This document shows positions 35,118-43,791 of a stretch of DNA of 64,000 bases, in pieces. Made by a program: the position numbers and the translations under genes. The first letter of the stretch is position 1; each line of letters starts with the position of its first letter. The DNA comes from Chitinophaga sp. MM2321. Its GTDB lineage: Bacteria; Bacteroidota; Bacteroidia; Chitinophagales; Chitinophagaceae. The DNA is taken from the NCBI RefSeq assembly GCF_964033635.1, contig NZ_OZ035533.1:3782001-3846000 (forward strand), in the 5' to 3' direction. The notes under the pieces are model-generated. The model saw only the letters and a program-made list of their open reading frames with translations. It did no database searches and was not told the origin of the DNA.

Positions 35118-35312
35118 TCCTTCTTCCCTATGAACGATTTTTCAGCACCCCCGAAGTGAAACCCGCCACAGATCAAAGTCTGGATACAGAAAACCGCCCT
35201 ATCCCATGTCCCGTTCCAGCGAGGCGGACGCCAGCAAACAGAAAAAAAATCATGTGATTGGGGCTCATCTGATTAATTTAGTATATTATTGACAAAAGTT
35301 ACGAGAGGTTAT

Positions 35313-35726
35313 ATGAACAAAAAAGATATATGGAGATATAAATCTTTGGAGCAATTAGAACACAAAAGTTGGGAACCCACTACAGAAACGGAAAAGGACG
35401 CAGTATTAGTTACAGGATTAGTTAAAAGATGCATCGCTTTAAGCAAAGTACCGGTAATCAAGTTAACCGCCAGCGATTTAAGGGTATTAATCGGACAATC
35501 ATTTAACCCGACTTATCTGGTTCCCTTAGCTATTGAGAAATTAAAAGATGATTTGTTTGTAGAAGCAGATCTGTACCGTGGCGATTTACTGAAAAATGTA
35601 CTGGACGTACCCGCACCATTCTGGGAAGAGCATGAGGATCTTCACGAAGATCTGAAAAAGATGATCAAAGAAAGAGCCGTAGAAATTGAGACAGAGATAG
35701 ACTTACCTGGTTACTGGCAGTCGTAA
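35313..35726 (+). CDS. CdiI-like contact-dependent inhibition immunity protein
   Basis: A 137-residue cytoplasmic acidic protein. Its pattern (SLEQLE near the start, a conserved W before TETEKDAVLVTG, the LTASDLRVLIGQSFNPTYLVPLAIEKL core, DLYRGDLLKNVLDVPAPFW) matches a family annotated as contact-dependent growth inhibition system immunity proteins. These bind and neutralise a cognate toxin tip. No toxin, CdiB or Rhs gene is adjacent, so it appears orphan. The ATG at 35313 has an AGAGG Shine-Dalgarno just before it and is preferred to the TTG at 35289. Local base composition is AT-richer than its neighbours. Confidence 0.72.
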   Translation: MNKKDIWRYKSLEQLEHKSWEPTTETEKDAVLVTGLVKRCIALSKVPVIKLTASDLRVLIGQSFNPTYLVPLAIEKLKDDLFVEADLYRGDLLKNVLDVPAPFWEEHEDLHEDLKKMIKERAVEIETEIDLPGYWQS

Positions 35727-35751
35727 ACGACCGGCATCAACAGGTAAAAGA

Positions 35752-36870
35752 TCATCCCTCAAAATCGAAAAGTGATAACTGCCCCGGATTGCTTTGCTTA
35801 TCCTGACTTGGATTAGCTTCACCGAAATTAGACAGTGTTATTCCCAGCAGCCGTATTTTCTTGTCTTCAGGCCAGGTGCCTGCCAACAACTGTTTTGCGG
35901 TAAGGAGAATAGTATCCAGGTCACCAACCGGATAAGGAAAAGATTGATTACGGGTGATCTGCTTAAAATCACTGTACTTAATTTTGAGTGTAATAGTACG
36001 GCCCTTCAGCTCATAGCGTTCCAACCTTGTACAAACTGTTCTGGCGATTTTCTCCAGCTCTGTGTGCATGTCTTCCACGATCGTCAGATCGAATGGAAAG
36101 GTGTCTTCTGCGCCCAGTGATTTGGTTTCCCGGTGCGGTTGTACTTCCCGGTCATCAATACCACGCACAATCCGGTAATAGAAAGCACCTACTTTACCGA
36201 AATGATTTTTCAGTTCCTGTTCCGACAATTTTTTAAGATCGCCCCCTGTAAAGAGGCCCATCTTTTTCATTTTATCCGCTGTAACCTTTCCTACACCATG
36301 GAATTTTTCCACCGCCAGTTGCTCCATAAAACTACCGATAGCAGAAGGTCCGATGAAAGTTAGTCCATCCGGTTTATCGAGATCAGAAGCAATTTTTGCC
36401 ACAAACTTATTAATGGAAACACCCGCAGAAGCAGTCAGCTGCAATTCCGTTTTGATAGCTTCTTTAATGAGCTTTGCAATTTCAATAGCAGAACCGATAT
36501 GCTGTTTGTCGGTAGTGACGTCCAGGTAGGCTTCATCGAGCGACAATGGTTCTATCAGATCGGTATACCGGGAGAAGATCTCGCGGATCTTACGCGATGC
36601 TTCTTTATACGCATCAAATCTTGGTCTTATAAAAATCAATTCGGGACACAACTGCAAAGCACGTTTGGAAGGCATCGCAGAACGGACCCCGAATTTGCGC
36701 GCTTCATAACTGGCCGTAGCCACTACACCCCCGCGGCCATCAGGAGAACCACCCACAGCAATGGCTTTACCCTTGTAGAGTGGATTATCGCGCTGCTCCA
36801 CAGATGCATAAAATGCATCCATGTCGATATGAATAATTTTCCGTTGAATTTTGTGGTCGTTTTCTTCCAT
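35752..36870 (-). CDS. dinB: DNA polymerase IV (Y-family)
   Basis: A 372-residue translesion polymerase. The Y-family catalytic motifs are HIDMDAFYASVEQRD near residue 14 and SLDEAYLDVT near 108. A thumb helix-hairpin-helix (FHGVGKVTADKMKKMGLFTG) and little-finger domain follow. The C-terminus ends in SNPGQLSLFDFEG, whose QLSLF is the beta-clamp binding motif. A minus-strand TATCTTTA at 36892-36899 could be its -7 box (one mismatch). It is convergent with the immunity gene. Confidence 0.96.
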   Translation of the reverse strand: MEENDHKIQRKIIHIDMDAFYASVEQRDNPLYKGKAIAVGGSPDGRGGVVATASYEARKFGVRSAMPSKRALQLCPELIFIRPRFDAYKEASRKIREIFSRYTDLIEPLSLDEAYLDVTTDKQHIGSAIEIAKLIKEAIKTELQLTASAGVSINKFVAKIASDLDKPDGLTFIGPSAIGSFMEQLAVEKFHGVGKVTADKMKKMGLFTGGDLKKLSEQELKNHFGKVGAFYYRIVRGIDDREVQPHRETKSLGAEDTFPFDLTIVEDMHTELEKIARTVCTRLERYELKGRTITLKIKYSDFKQITRNQSFPYPVGDLDTILLTAKQLLAGTWPEDKKIRLLGITLSNFGEANPSQDKQSNPGQLSLFDFEG

Positions 36871-36951
36871 GTTTAAATCCGGCAGCCAGTGTAAAGATAC
36901 CGACTAAAAAGAATTACGGAATTCGTATTTTGTCCTGAGATCCCGTAGCAC

Positions 36952-38382
36952 ATGAAAATGAGATACCTGTTTATTGCTTTATCCCTGCTCACACTACAAG
37001 CTACGGCGCAAAATAAAACCGATAGCCTGCAACGCCTGTTTGATACGCTGGTAGCACGTAATAATTTTAATGGCTGTGTACTCGTAGCAGAAGAAGACAA
37101 ACCTATCTACAAAAAAGCATTTGGTTATGCCGACCAGGAAAAAGGAATCCCGTTAAACACAGCTTCGCTGTTTGAACTGGCATCTGTCTCCAAACAGTTT
37201 ACAGCAATGGCTATTATGCAGTTGCAGGAGAAAGGAAAGTTGTCTTATGAAGACAGCCTGCAAAAATATTTCCCGGCGCTTCCCTACAGGGGCGTGACTA
37301 TACGAAATCTCCTGACCCACACCTCCGGTATCACCGAATTCCTGGGTTGGAATCAGCAACAACTGGATACTTCCCGCTTTTACTTTAACGAAGACATTGT
37401 GAAGCTACTCCCAACCGTAGCTGACAGTGCTGCTTTCCGGCCGGGATCAAAGTTCAGTTATTCCAATACCAACTATCTTTTGCTGGCGCAGATCGTAGCA
37501 ATTGTTTCGGGAGAATCTTTTGCGGACTATATGCAACAGCATGTTTTTATACCTGCGGGTATGAAAAACACGCACGTTTATTCCAGGTTAACAGCAAAAA
37601 ACAAACTACCCAATTATGCGCTGAGTTATTCCTGGAGTGCAGTTGCGAATGATTTTATTCCTGTCAATCAGCAGATAGAGATGGGCTATAGAAAATACCT
37701 GGACCCTATTGCCGGTCCGTATGGGATCAGCAGTAATGTGGAAGACCTGCTGAAGTGGGACCAGGCCTTGAATACAGAGAAACTCGTTTCCCGGAAAACA
37801 CAGGAAGAAGCCTACGCCCCCTTTCCCCTGGAAAATGGATTTGCAGGATTTACTTCCGACAGTAAATACGGCTTTGGCTGGATCTTTTCAAAGTCGCCAC
37901 TGAAGGGAAACATGTACTGGCATACCGGCGGTCTTCCTGGTTATACCAGTGTTATTGCCAGGTATCCTGATACCCACAAAACCATTATTGTGCTTTGCAA
38001 TTACTGGAACATGGCATCTGTTGTGGAAATCATGTCTGCCATTGACCATATCCTTTGGGGAGAACCTTATAAGATGCCTACTGCCATCATTTACAAGCGC
38101 AGTATCAGCATTACCAACGCACAGGCACTGAACCTGGAAGGCAAATATACCTGGGATAGCCAACCGGGTGTGGAAATGTATATCACCAGTAAAGGAAACC
38201 ACGTGTATGCCCGGTTGACCAACCAGGCAGCCTATGAAATCTACCCTGATTCCGTTAACAGCTTTTTTTATACCGTAGTCGCAGCAAAAATTAAATTTGA
38301 TATCGCCGATGACGGGAAACCCGTCCGGCTCACCCTCTTTCAGAACGGCCTGGAACTGAAGATGACGCGGCAGCAGGAATAA
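36952..38382 (+). CDS. Exported serine hydrolase, class C beta-lactamase type
   Basis: A 476-residue exported hydrolase of the beta-lactamase/DD-peptidase superfamily. The signal peptide (MKMRYLFIALSLLTLQATAQ) precedes a catalytic domain with SxxK motif SVSKQF (nucleophile near residue 77), YxN-type YSNTNY (near 169) and HxG in WHTGGLPGY (near 323). A beta-barrel C-terminal domain (about 390-476) follows. Such proteins act as esterases, amidases or peptidases; beta-lactam resistance cannot be assumed. It is followed after 15 bp by the AraC gene, so possibly cotranscribed. Confidence 0.9.
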   Translation: MKMRYLFIALSLLTLQATAQNKTDSLQRLFDTLVARNNFNGCVLVAEEDKPIYKKAFGYADQEKGIPLNTASLFELASVSKQFTAMAIMQLQEKGKLSYEDSLQKYFPALPYRGVTIRNLLTHTSGITEFLGWNQQQLDTSRFYFNEDIVKLLPTVADSAAFRPGSKFSYSNTNYLLLAQIVAIVSGESFADYMQQHVFIPAGMKNTHVYSRLTAKNKLPNYALSYSWSAVANDFIPVNQQIEMGYRKYLDPIAGPYGISSNVEDLLKWDQALNTEKLVSRKTQEEAYAPFPLENGFAGFTSDSKYGFGWIFSKSPLKGNMYWHTGGLPGYTSVIARYPDTHKTIIVLCNYWNMASVVEIMSAIDHILWGEPYKMPTAIIYKRSISITNAQALNLEGKYTWDSQPGVEMYITSKGNHVYARLTNQAAYEIYPDSVNSFFYTVVAAKIKFDIADDGKPVRLTLFQNGLELKMTRQQE

Positions 38383-38397
38383 GGATAGCTGCCCTTG

Positions 38398-39321
38398 ATG
38401 GATTTTCTTACTTTTATAAAAAGTATACCCGGCATGATCAAAAAAGGAGAAGGCTTCCACGGGCAACAGGCGATTGTGATACCACGTAATATCCTGCAAA
38501 ACAAGTGCGCGGGCGAGCCGGTATCCGCTCCGCTCTATATCACAGATATCGGTTATTATCCCAAAGCAAAATTTCATTATCGTAAACGGGTAAGAGGCGT
38601 TGATCAGCATATTCTTATTTATTGCGTGGAAGGCAGCGGCAACATTATGCTGAAGAAAGAAACTTACCCGATCGGGGCAGGTGATTGCTTCATCATCCCG
38701 CGCAGGTGGGCACATGCATACAGTGCCGATGAACAGGACCCCTGGACAATTTACTGGATACATTTCACCGGACATACCGCCGATGCCATTGTGGAGATGG
38801 CCCAACAGCAATGCAACGGACATAAAATTTTCCTCCCGCATTCAACAGAAAGACAAGTGCTCTTCAATAATATTTATCAGCAACTAAATAGAGGCTACCG
38901 AACGGAAAACCTCGTTTATGCCAACATGAATTTCTGGTCATTTATGGCATCCTGTATTTATCCCGGTACTTATACACCCGGGAAACTGAAACCCGAACAT
39001 GATGCCATAGATATGGCCATTGATTATATGAATCAGCACGTAAGATATATGCTTACGCTGCAACAAATGGCACAGTCGGTGAACCTCTCTCCCTCTCATT
39101 TTTCCTATCTCTTTAAAACAAATACCGGCTTCACACCTATTGAGTATTTCAATCACCTGAAAGTGCAACAGGCCTGTCAGTACCTGATTTTCACCCATCT
39201 ACGCATCAAAGAAATAGCAGCACTGCTTGGCATCGAAGATCCTTACTACTTTTCGCGTATGTTTACCAAAGTAATGGGCATGTCGCCAAACCAGTACCGG
39301 GAAAAGAAAACAGCATCGTAA
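38398..39321 (+). CDS. AraC-family regulator
   Basis: A 307-residue regulator. A cupin-type N-terminal sensor (HYRKRVRGVDQHILIYCVEG, then YPIGAGDCFIIPRRWAHAYS) binds a small ligand, probably a sugar. The C-terminal AraC double HTH starts near residue 205 (YMLTLQQMAQSVNLSPSHFS) and includes the conserved DPYYFSRMFTKVMGMSPNQYR. It lies just upstream of, and on the same strand as, the DUF1553/DUF1501 cluster, which it may regulate. The in-frame TTG at 38395 precedes the ATG at 38398; ATG is taken. Confidence 0.9.
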   Translation: MDFLTFIKSIPGMIKKGEGFHGQQAIVIPRNILQNKCAGEPVSAPLYITDIGYYPKAKFHYRKRVRGVDQHILIYCVEGSGNIMLKKETYPIGAGDCFIIPRRWAHAYSADEQDPWTIYWIHFTGHTADAIVEMAQQQCNGHKIFLPHSTERQVLFNNIYQQLNRGYRTENLVYANMNFWSFMASCIYPGTYTPGKLKPEHDAIDMAIDYMNQHVRYMLTLQQMAQSVNLSPSHFSYLFKTNTGFTPIEYFNHLKVQQACQYLIFTHLRIKEIAALLGIEDPYYFSRMFTKVMGMSPNQYREKKTAS

Positions 39322-39403
39322 GATAATCCATCAAAATCAGTATATCCTCTATTCGGTTAGTGCCTCCACAGTATTACTTTTACTAAAGGTCAATCAAAAT
39401 GTA

Positions 39404-42130
39404 ATGCGTTATTTTCCCACGTTGAGAATTATACCAGTCCTTGTTATTTCTTTCAGTATAGGTATTATACTGGTCGCCTGCAATTCCCGCAAGCGGGTAG
39501 ATTTCAGTACGGAAGTAAAACCCATCCTAAATAAACATTGCATCAGTTGCCACGGTGGCGTAAAGCAGAATGGCGGCTTCAGTGTGCTATTCCGGGAAGA
39601 GGCCATGGGTATCACCAAATCCGGCAAACCGGCTATCATACCCGGGCATCCTGAAAAAAGCGAGTTCATACGCCGCCTTACCTGCAAAGACCCGAAAGAA
39701 CGGATGCCGAGAAAAGGGGAGCCGCTGACCGCTGAAGAAGTAGACATCCTGACGAGATGGGTAAAACAAGGCGCCGAATGGGGCAAGCACTGGGCTTATA
39801 TGCCGCTGCATCCCGTAAAGGTGCCGGATATAAATGTGGATAAAGGCAATGACATTGATCGCTTTATACAGGAACGGCTGCAACAGGAAGGGCTCAAACC
39901 CGCCCCCGAAGCAGATAAGATGACACTATTGCGTCGTGTGAGCCTGGATCTTACCGGTTTACCACCCACACCTGAAATGGCCCGCTCCTTTGCGGCTGAT
40001 AATAATCCGCATGCCTATGAGCAAATAGTAGACAGCCTGCTGGCTTCTCCCCACTACGGTGAACGTTGGGCTGCCATGTGGCTGGACCTGGCCCGTTATT
40101 CTGATACCAAAGGTTATGAACGCGATCCCGGCAGAAAAATATGGCGCTACCGCGACTGGGTGATCAATGCCTTTAACCAGGACATGCCTTACGATACCTT
40201 TACCATAGAGCAACTGGCCGGCGACCTGTTGCCACACCCTACCAACGATCAGATCATAGCAACGGCTTTCCACCGCAATACCATGACGAACGATGAAGGA
40301 GGTACACAGGATGAAGAATTCCGTACCGCCGCTGTGATGGATCGTCTCAGTACCACCATGGAAGCATGGCAGGGTACTACCATTGCCTGTGTGCAATGTC
40401 ATAGCCATCCTTATGACCCTTTCCATTTTGAAGATTACTACAAGCTCCTGGCTTTTCTGAATAATACCCGTGATGAAGATACCGAAATGGATCACCCCAA
40501 ACTACGTTTATACGATAGCGTTAGTCTGGCAGAAGTGAACCAGATCGCAGGCTGGGTGCAACAATATGGTAACGCTACCCAGCAGCACGACGTACAGGAG
40601 TTCCTGCAGGTACTGGAACCGAAAGTACACGCGCATGTTTGCGATGAATATATCAATGGCGCACTGGTAGACACCAAATATATGGGGGTACGGAATAATG
40701 GAAGCTGCCGCATGCCGGGGCAATCGCTCGATGGTAAAACGCAGCTGTTCATGAATTATTGGACCGGCAACAAAGGCGGTGTGGTAGAATTCCGGCTCGA
40801 CAGCCTCCGTGGAAAAACCATCCTCACGCATCAACTGGCGCCTACAAGCGGCAGACAGGTGATCGCCATGCCGCTGCCGGCACTCACCGGCAAACACGAC
40901 CTGTACCTGGTATTCCGCAACCCAGCCATCAATCCCGCCGACGTGGTATGCATGGTCGAATGGTTTGCTTTCCGGGACGATCTGCCTGGAAAAGGACAGC
41001 CAGGATATGAAAAAATAACAGCAGAAATGCTGGCACTGGTAAATAAAAAACCGGAAGATGTACCGGTAATGGTAGAAAACCCGGCCTCCATGCGCCGCAC
41101 CACCAACATATTTGAACGTGGCAACATGATGGTAAAAGGAGCAGCCGTAGAACCTGATGTACCACATTCCTTAAACCCGTTCCCTGCCGATGCCCCCCGC
41201 AATCGCCTGGGCCTGGCGCGCTGGTTGGTAGACACCAAAAACCCGCTTACCGCACGCGTTATGGTAAACCGGCTATGGGAACAACTCTTTGGCACCGGCA
41301 TCGTGGAAACAGTAGAAGATTTCGGTACACAGGGCTTCCTGCCTTCACATCCGGCGCTGCTGGACTGGCTTTCTTATCGCTACATGCACGATTACCGGTG
41401 GAGTACCAAATCAATATTACGCGAAATAGTGATGTCCGCAGCCTATAAACAGGACGCTGCTACCAGCCCCGATCTGTTGGAGAAAGACCCTGCTAACCGG
41501 TTACTGGCACGGGGACCACATTTCAGGCTGACTGCCGAAGCAGTACGTGATCAGGCCCTGGCCGTGAGTGGTTTATTAAACCGTCATCTCAATGGTCCCA
41601 GTATCATGCCTTATCAACCCGACAACATCTGGCAAACTGTATATAGTGGCGAAACCTGGCATACAGCCGAAGATGGCAACCAGTATCGTCGTGCAGTATA
41701 TGTGTACCAAAAGCGCACCAGCCCCTATCCATCTATGCTTTCCTTCGATGGATCCAGCCGGGAGGTATGTCTGCAACGCCGCATCCGTACCAATACGCCG
41801 CTACAGGCACTGGTGACGCTCAACGATCCGGTATATGTGGAAACGGCCCGTAGTCTTGCGCAACATATGCAACGCAACGGTGGGAAAGATGCCACTGCGT
41901 GTATCCGTTGGGGTTACCAAACCGCTTTGTTCCGGCAACTCCCGGATAATAAGCTGGCGGTACTGCAAAAATTATACAACCAGGCATTGGAACAATACCG
42001 CAAAGAACCGGCAGCAGCGGCTGCCCTGTTGCAATGCAAAGACAAGCCGCCACAGATGGCGGAACTGGCTGCACTGACAGTAGTGGCCAATGCCATCATG
42101 AACCTCGATGAATTTTTAACGAAATCGTAA
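39404..42130 (+). CDS. PSCyt1-DUF1549-DUF1553 lipoprotein
   Basis: A 908-residue exported lipoprotein of the Planctomycetes-type PSD1 architecture. The N-terminus has a lipoprotein signal (FSIGIILVACNS). It is followed by a cytochrome-c-like PSCyt1 domain with HCISCHGG near residue 45, a DUF1549 domain (about 150-360, containing CVQCHSHPYDPF near 328), and a DUF1553 domain (about 600-880, LARWLVDTKNPLTARVMVNR). Two CxxCH motifs imply covalent haem. It is paired with the DUF1501 gene 54 bp downstream, the usual arrangement. The function is unknown, probably polysaccharide-related oxidation. Confidence 0.9.
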   Translation: MRYFPTLRIIPVLVISFSIGIILVACNSRKRVDFSTEVKPILNKHCISCHGGVKQNGGFSVLFREEAMGITKSGKPAIIPGHPEKSEFIRRLTCKDPKERMPRKGEPLTAEEVDILTRWVKQGAEWGKHWAYMPLHPVKVPDINVDKGNDIDRFIQERLQQEGLKPAPEADKMTLLRRVSLDLTGLPPTPEMARSFAADNNPHAYEQIVDSLLASPHYGERWAAMWLDLARYSDTKGYERDPGRKIWRYRDWVINAFNQDMPYDTFTIEQLAGDLLPHPTNDQIIATAFHRNTMTNDEGGTQDEEFRTAAVMDRLSTTMEAWQGTTIACVQCHSHPYDPFHFEDYYKLLAFLNNTRDEDTEMDHPKLRLYDSVSLAEVNQIAGWVQQYGNATQQHDVQEFLQVLEPKVHAHVCDEYINGALVDTKYMGVRNNGSCRMPGQSLDGKTQLFMNYWTGNKGGVVEFRLDSLRGKTILTHQLAPTSGRQVIAMPLPALTGKHDLYLVFRNPAINPADVVCMVEWFAFRDDLPGKGQPGYEKITAEMLALVNKKPEDVPVMVENPASMRRTTNIFERGNMMVKGAAVEPDVPHSLNPFPADAPRNRLGLARWLVDTKNPLTARVMVNRLWEQLFGTGIVETVEDFGTQGFLPSHPALLDWLSYRYMHDYRWSTKSILREIVMSAAYKQDAATSPDLLEKDPANRLLARGPHFRLTAEAVRDQALAVSGLLNRHLNGPSIMPYQPDNIWQTVYSGETWHTAEDGNQYRRAVYVYQKRTSPYPSMLSFDGSSREVCLQRRIRTNTPLQALVTLNDPVYVETARSLAQHMQRNGGKDATACIRWGYQTALFRQLPDNKLAVLQKLYNQALEQYRKEPAAAAALLQCKDKPPQMAELAALTVVANAIMNLDEFLTKS

Positions 42131-42184
42131 GGAGTCAACTGCTGATCAAAAAGCAGCACCTTATTCACATTATAACTGATACCC

Positions 42185-43675
42185 ATGCACGAAAAACTGA
42201 TACGCGAAGCCAATGAAGAAACACTGCGGTTTATTACCCGCAGGCATTTTCTGCTGGACTGTGTTACCGGACTTGGAGGAGCAGCCTTCGGCTCCTTGTT
42301 GCTGAGTGGCTGTAGCAGCAACGCGGGTAGTAGTCCGCTGGTAGATATCAGCGGAAACCCGATGGCCCCCCGTGCGCCACATTTCCCTGCAAGGGCTAAA
42401 AGTGTGATCTATCTGCACATGGCAGGCGCACCTTCTCAACTGGAATTATTTGATTATAAACCTGAGCTGCAAAAGCTCCATAACCAGCTATGTCCGCCTT
42501 CCCTGCTGGAAGGGAAACATTTTGCTTTTATACGTGGTGTACCTAAAATGCTGGGCCCGCAGGCCAACTTCAAACAACGCGGGGAATCAGGCGCCTGGAT
42601 ATCGGATAACATGCCACATTTCGCTACCATGGCAGATGAGGTAAGTTTCCTGAAAGCGGTGCAGACTGACCAGTTTAACCACGGCCCAGCCCAACTACTG
42701 ATGCAAACCGGTGGCGCCAGGTTGGGAAGACCCAGCATAGGCTCCTGGGTAACCTACGGTCTTGGCAGCGAAAACAGTAACCTCCCTGGTTTCGTGGTAC
42801 TTACCTCCGGTGGTAATACACCGGATGCCGGTAAAAGTGTGTGGGGCAGCGGGTTTCTCCCATCTGTATACCAGGGCGTACAATGCCGTACCAAAGGAGA
42901 ACCGGTATTATACCTGAATGATCCCGAGGGCATGAGCAGGGATCTCCGAAAACAGTCTATTGAGGCGATCAACGAAATCAATAAACAGGAATACCAGTCT
43001 TTCGGCGACCCTGAAACGCTGGCACGTATTGCACAATATGAACTGGCCTATAAGATGCAGATCTCCGTACCGGATGTAATGGATATCAGCACTGAACCGG
43101 CCAACATCCAGGAGATGTACGGCACACAGCCTGGACGCGAATCCTTTGCCAACAACTGTTTGCTGGCAAGGAAACTGGTAGAGAAAGGCGTTCGTTTTGT
43201 ACAACTGTATGATTGGGGATGGGATAGTCATGGTACCAGTGAAAGCGGGGCTATTGATTATGGTTTCCGCAATAAATGCCGGGAAATTGACCGTCCCATC
43301 ACTGCCTTGCTGAAGGATCTGAAACAACGTGGTTTACTGGATGAAACACTCGTTATCTGGGGCGGCGAATTTGGCCGCACACCTATGCAGGAAAACCGGG
43401 ATGGTAAAGAAATGCCTTTCCTGGGCCGTGATCACCACATTGAAGCATTTACCATGTGGATGGCCGGCGCCGGTATTAAAAAAGGATTTTCGTGGGGAGA
43501 AACAGATGAGATAGGATATGCTGCCATCAAAGGAAAAGTAGCGATCAACGATATCCATGCCACCATCCTGCAACAACTGGGCTTTGATCATGAAAAACTG
43601 CTCTTCCAGTTCCAGGGCCGCCCATTCCGGCTTACAGATGTAGGCGGCAAAGTAATTACGCCTATCCTGAGTTGA
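42185..43675 (+). CDS. DUF1501 protein with TAT-type signal
   Basis: A 496-residue exported protein with an RRHFLLDCVTGLGGAAF twin-arginine-like signal ending in SGCSS, so possibly a lipoprotein. DUF1501 belongs to the alkaline phosphatase/sulfatase superfamily fold. Seen here are YLHMAGAPSQLELFDYKP near residue 80, TDQFNHGPAQLLMQTGG, QLYDWGWDSHG near 340, and WGGEFGRTPMQ near 395. It is invariably found next to DUF1549/DUF1553 proteins, as here. Substrate and reaction are not established. Downstream is the degenerate palindrome (43688-43789). Confidence 0.9.
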   Translation: MHEKLIREANEETLRFITRRHFLLDCVTGLGGAAFGSLLLSGCSSNAGSSPLVDISGNPMAPRAPHFPARAKSVIYLHMAGAPSQLELFDYKPELQKLHNQLCPPSLLEGKHFAFIRGVPKMLGPQANFKQRGESGAWISDNMPHFATMADEVSFLKAVQTDQFNHGPAQLLMQTGGARLGRPSIGSWVTYGLGSENSNLPGFVVLTSGGNTPDAGKSVWGSGFLPSVYQGVQCRTKGEPVLYLNDPEGMSRDLRKQSIEAINEINKQEYQSFGDPETLARIAQYELAYKMQISVPDVMDISTEPANIQEMYGTQPGRESFANNCLLARKLVEKGVRFVQLYDWGWDSHGTSESGAIDYGFRNKCREIDRPITALLKDLKQRGLLDETLVIWGGEFGRTPMQENRDGKEMPFLGRDHHIEAFTMWMAGAGIKKGFSWGETDEIGYAAIKGKVAINDIHATILQQLGFDHEKLLFQFQGRPFRLTDVGGKVITPILS

Positions 43676-43687
43676 CGCGATCAAATC

Positions 43688-43789
43688 ATTTGGATATTTA
43701 CTTATTTGGAAATTCAGAAATTTAATCCCTAAAATTAAATGGATGATTGCACAGTTAAATAAATATCTAAATTCCTAAATCAAAAAATA
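43688..43789. repeat. Palindromic element, degenerate copy D
   Basis: An imperfect inverted repeat related to copies A-C. ATTTGGATATTT (43688-43699) and ATTTGGAAATTC (43704-43715) are direct units on the left. On the right, TAAATCAAAAAAT is shared exactly with the arms of A and C. The GCAGCGAAGA core is missing. The element lies between two same-direction genes and stops 2 bp before the ATG at 43792, so it may modulate expression within the operon. Confidence 0.6.
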
Positions 43790-43791
43790 CT

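Noticed and set aside
35118..35312. Possible hidden toxin or promoter island before the immunity gene
   Set aside because: No coding region of useful length, no toxin motif and no clear TAnnTTTG box was visible.
37888..38841. 317-codon minus-strand reading frame
   Set aside because: It is antisense to the ends of the serine hydrolase and AraC genes, both of which have clear motifs.
40508..41167. 219-codon minus-strand reading frame
   Set aside because: It is antisense to the DUF1553 gene, with no recognisable domain and aromatic-rich, antisense-like composition.
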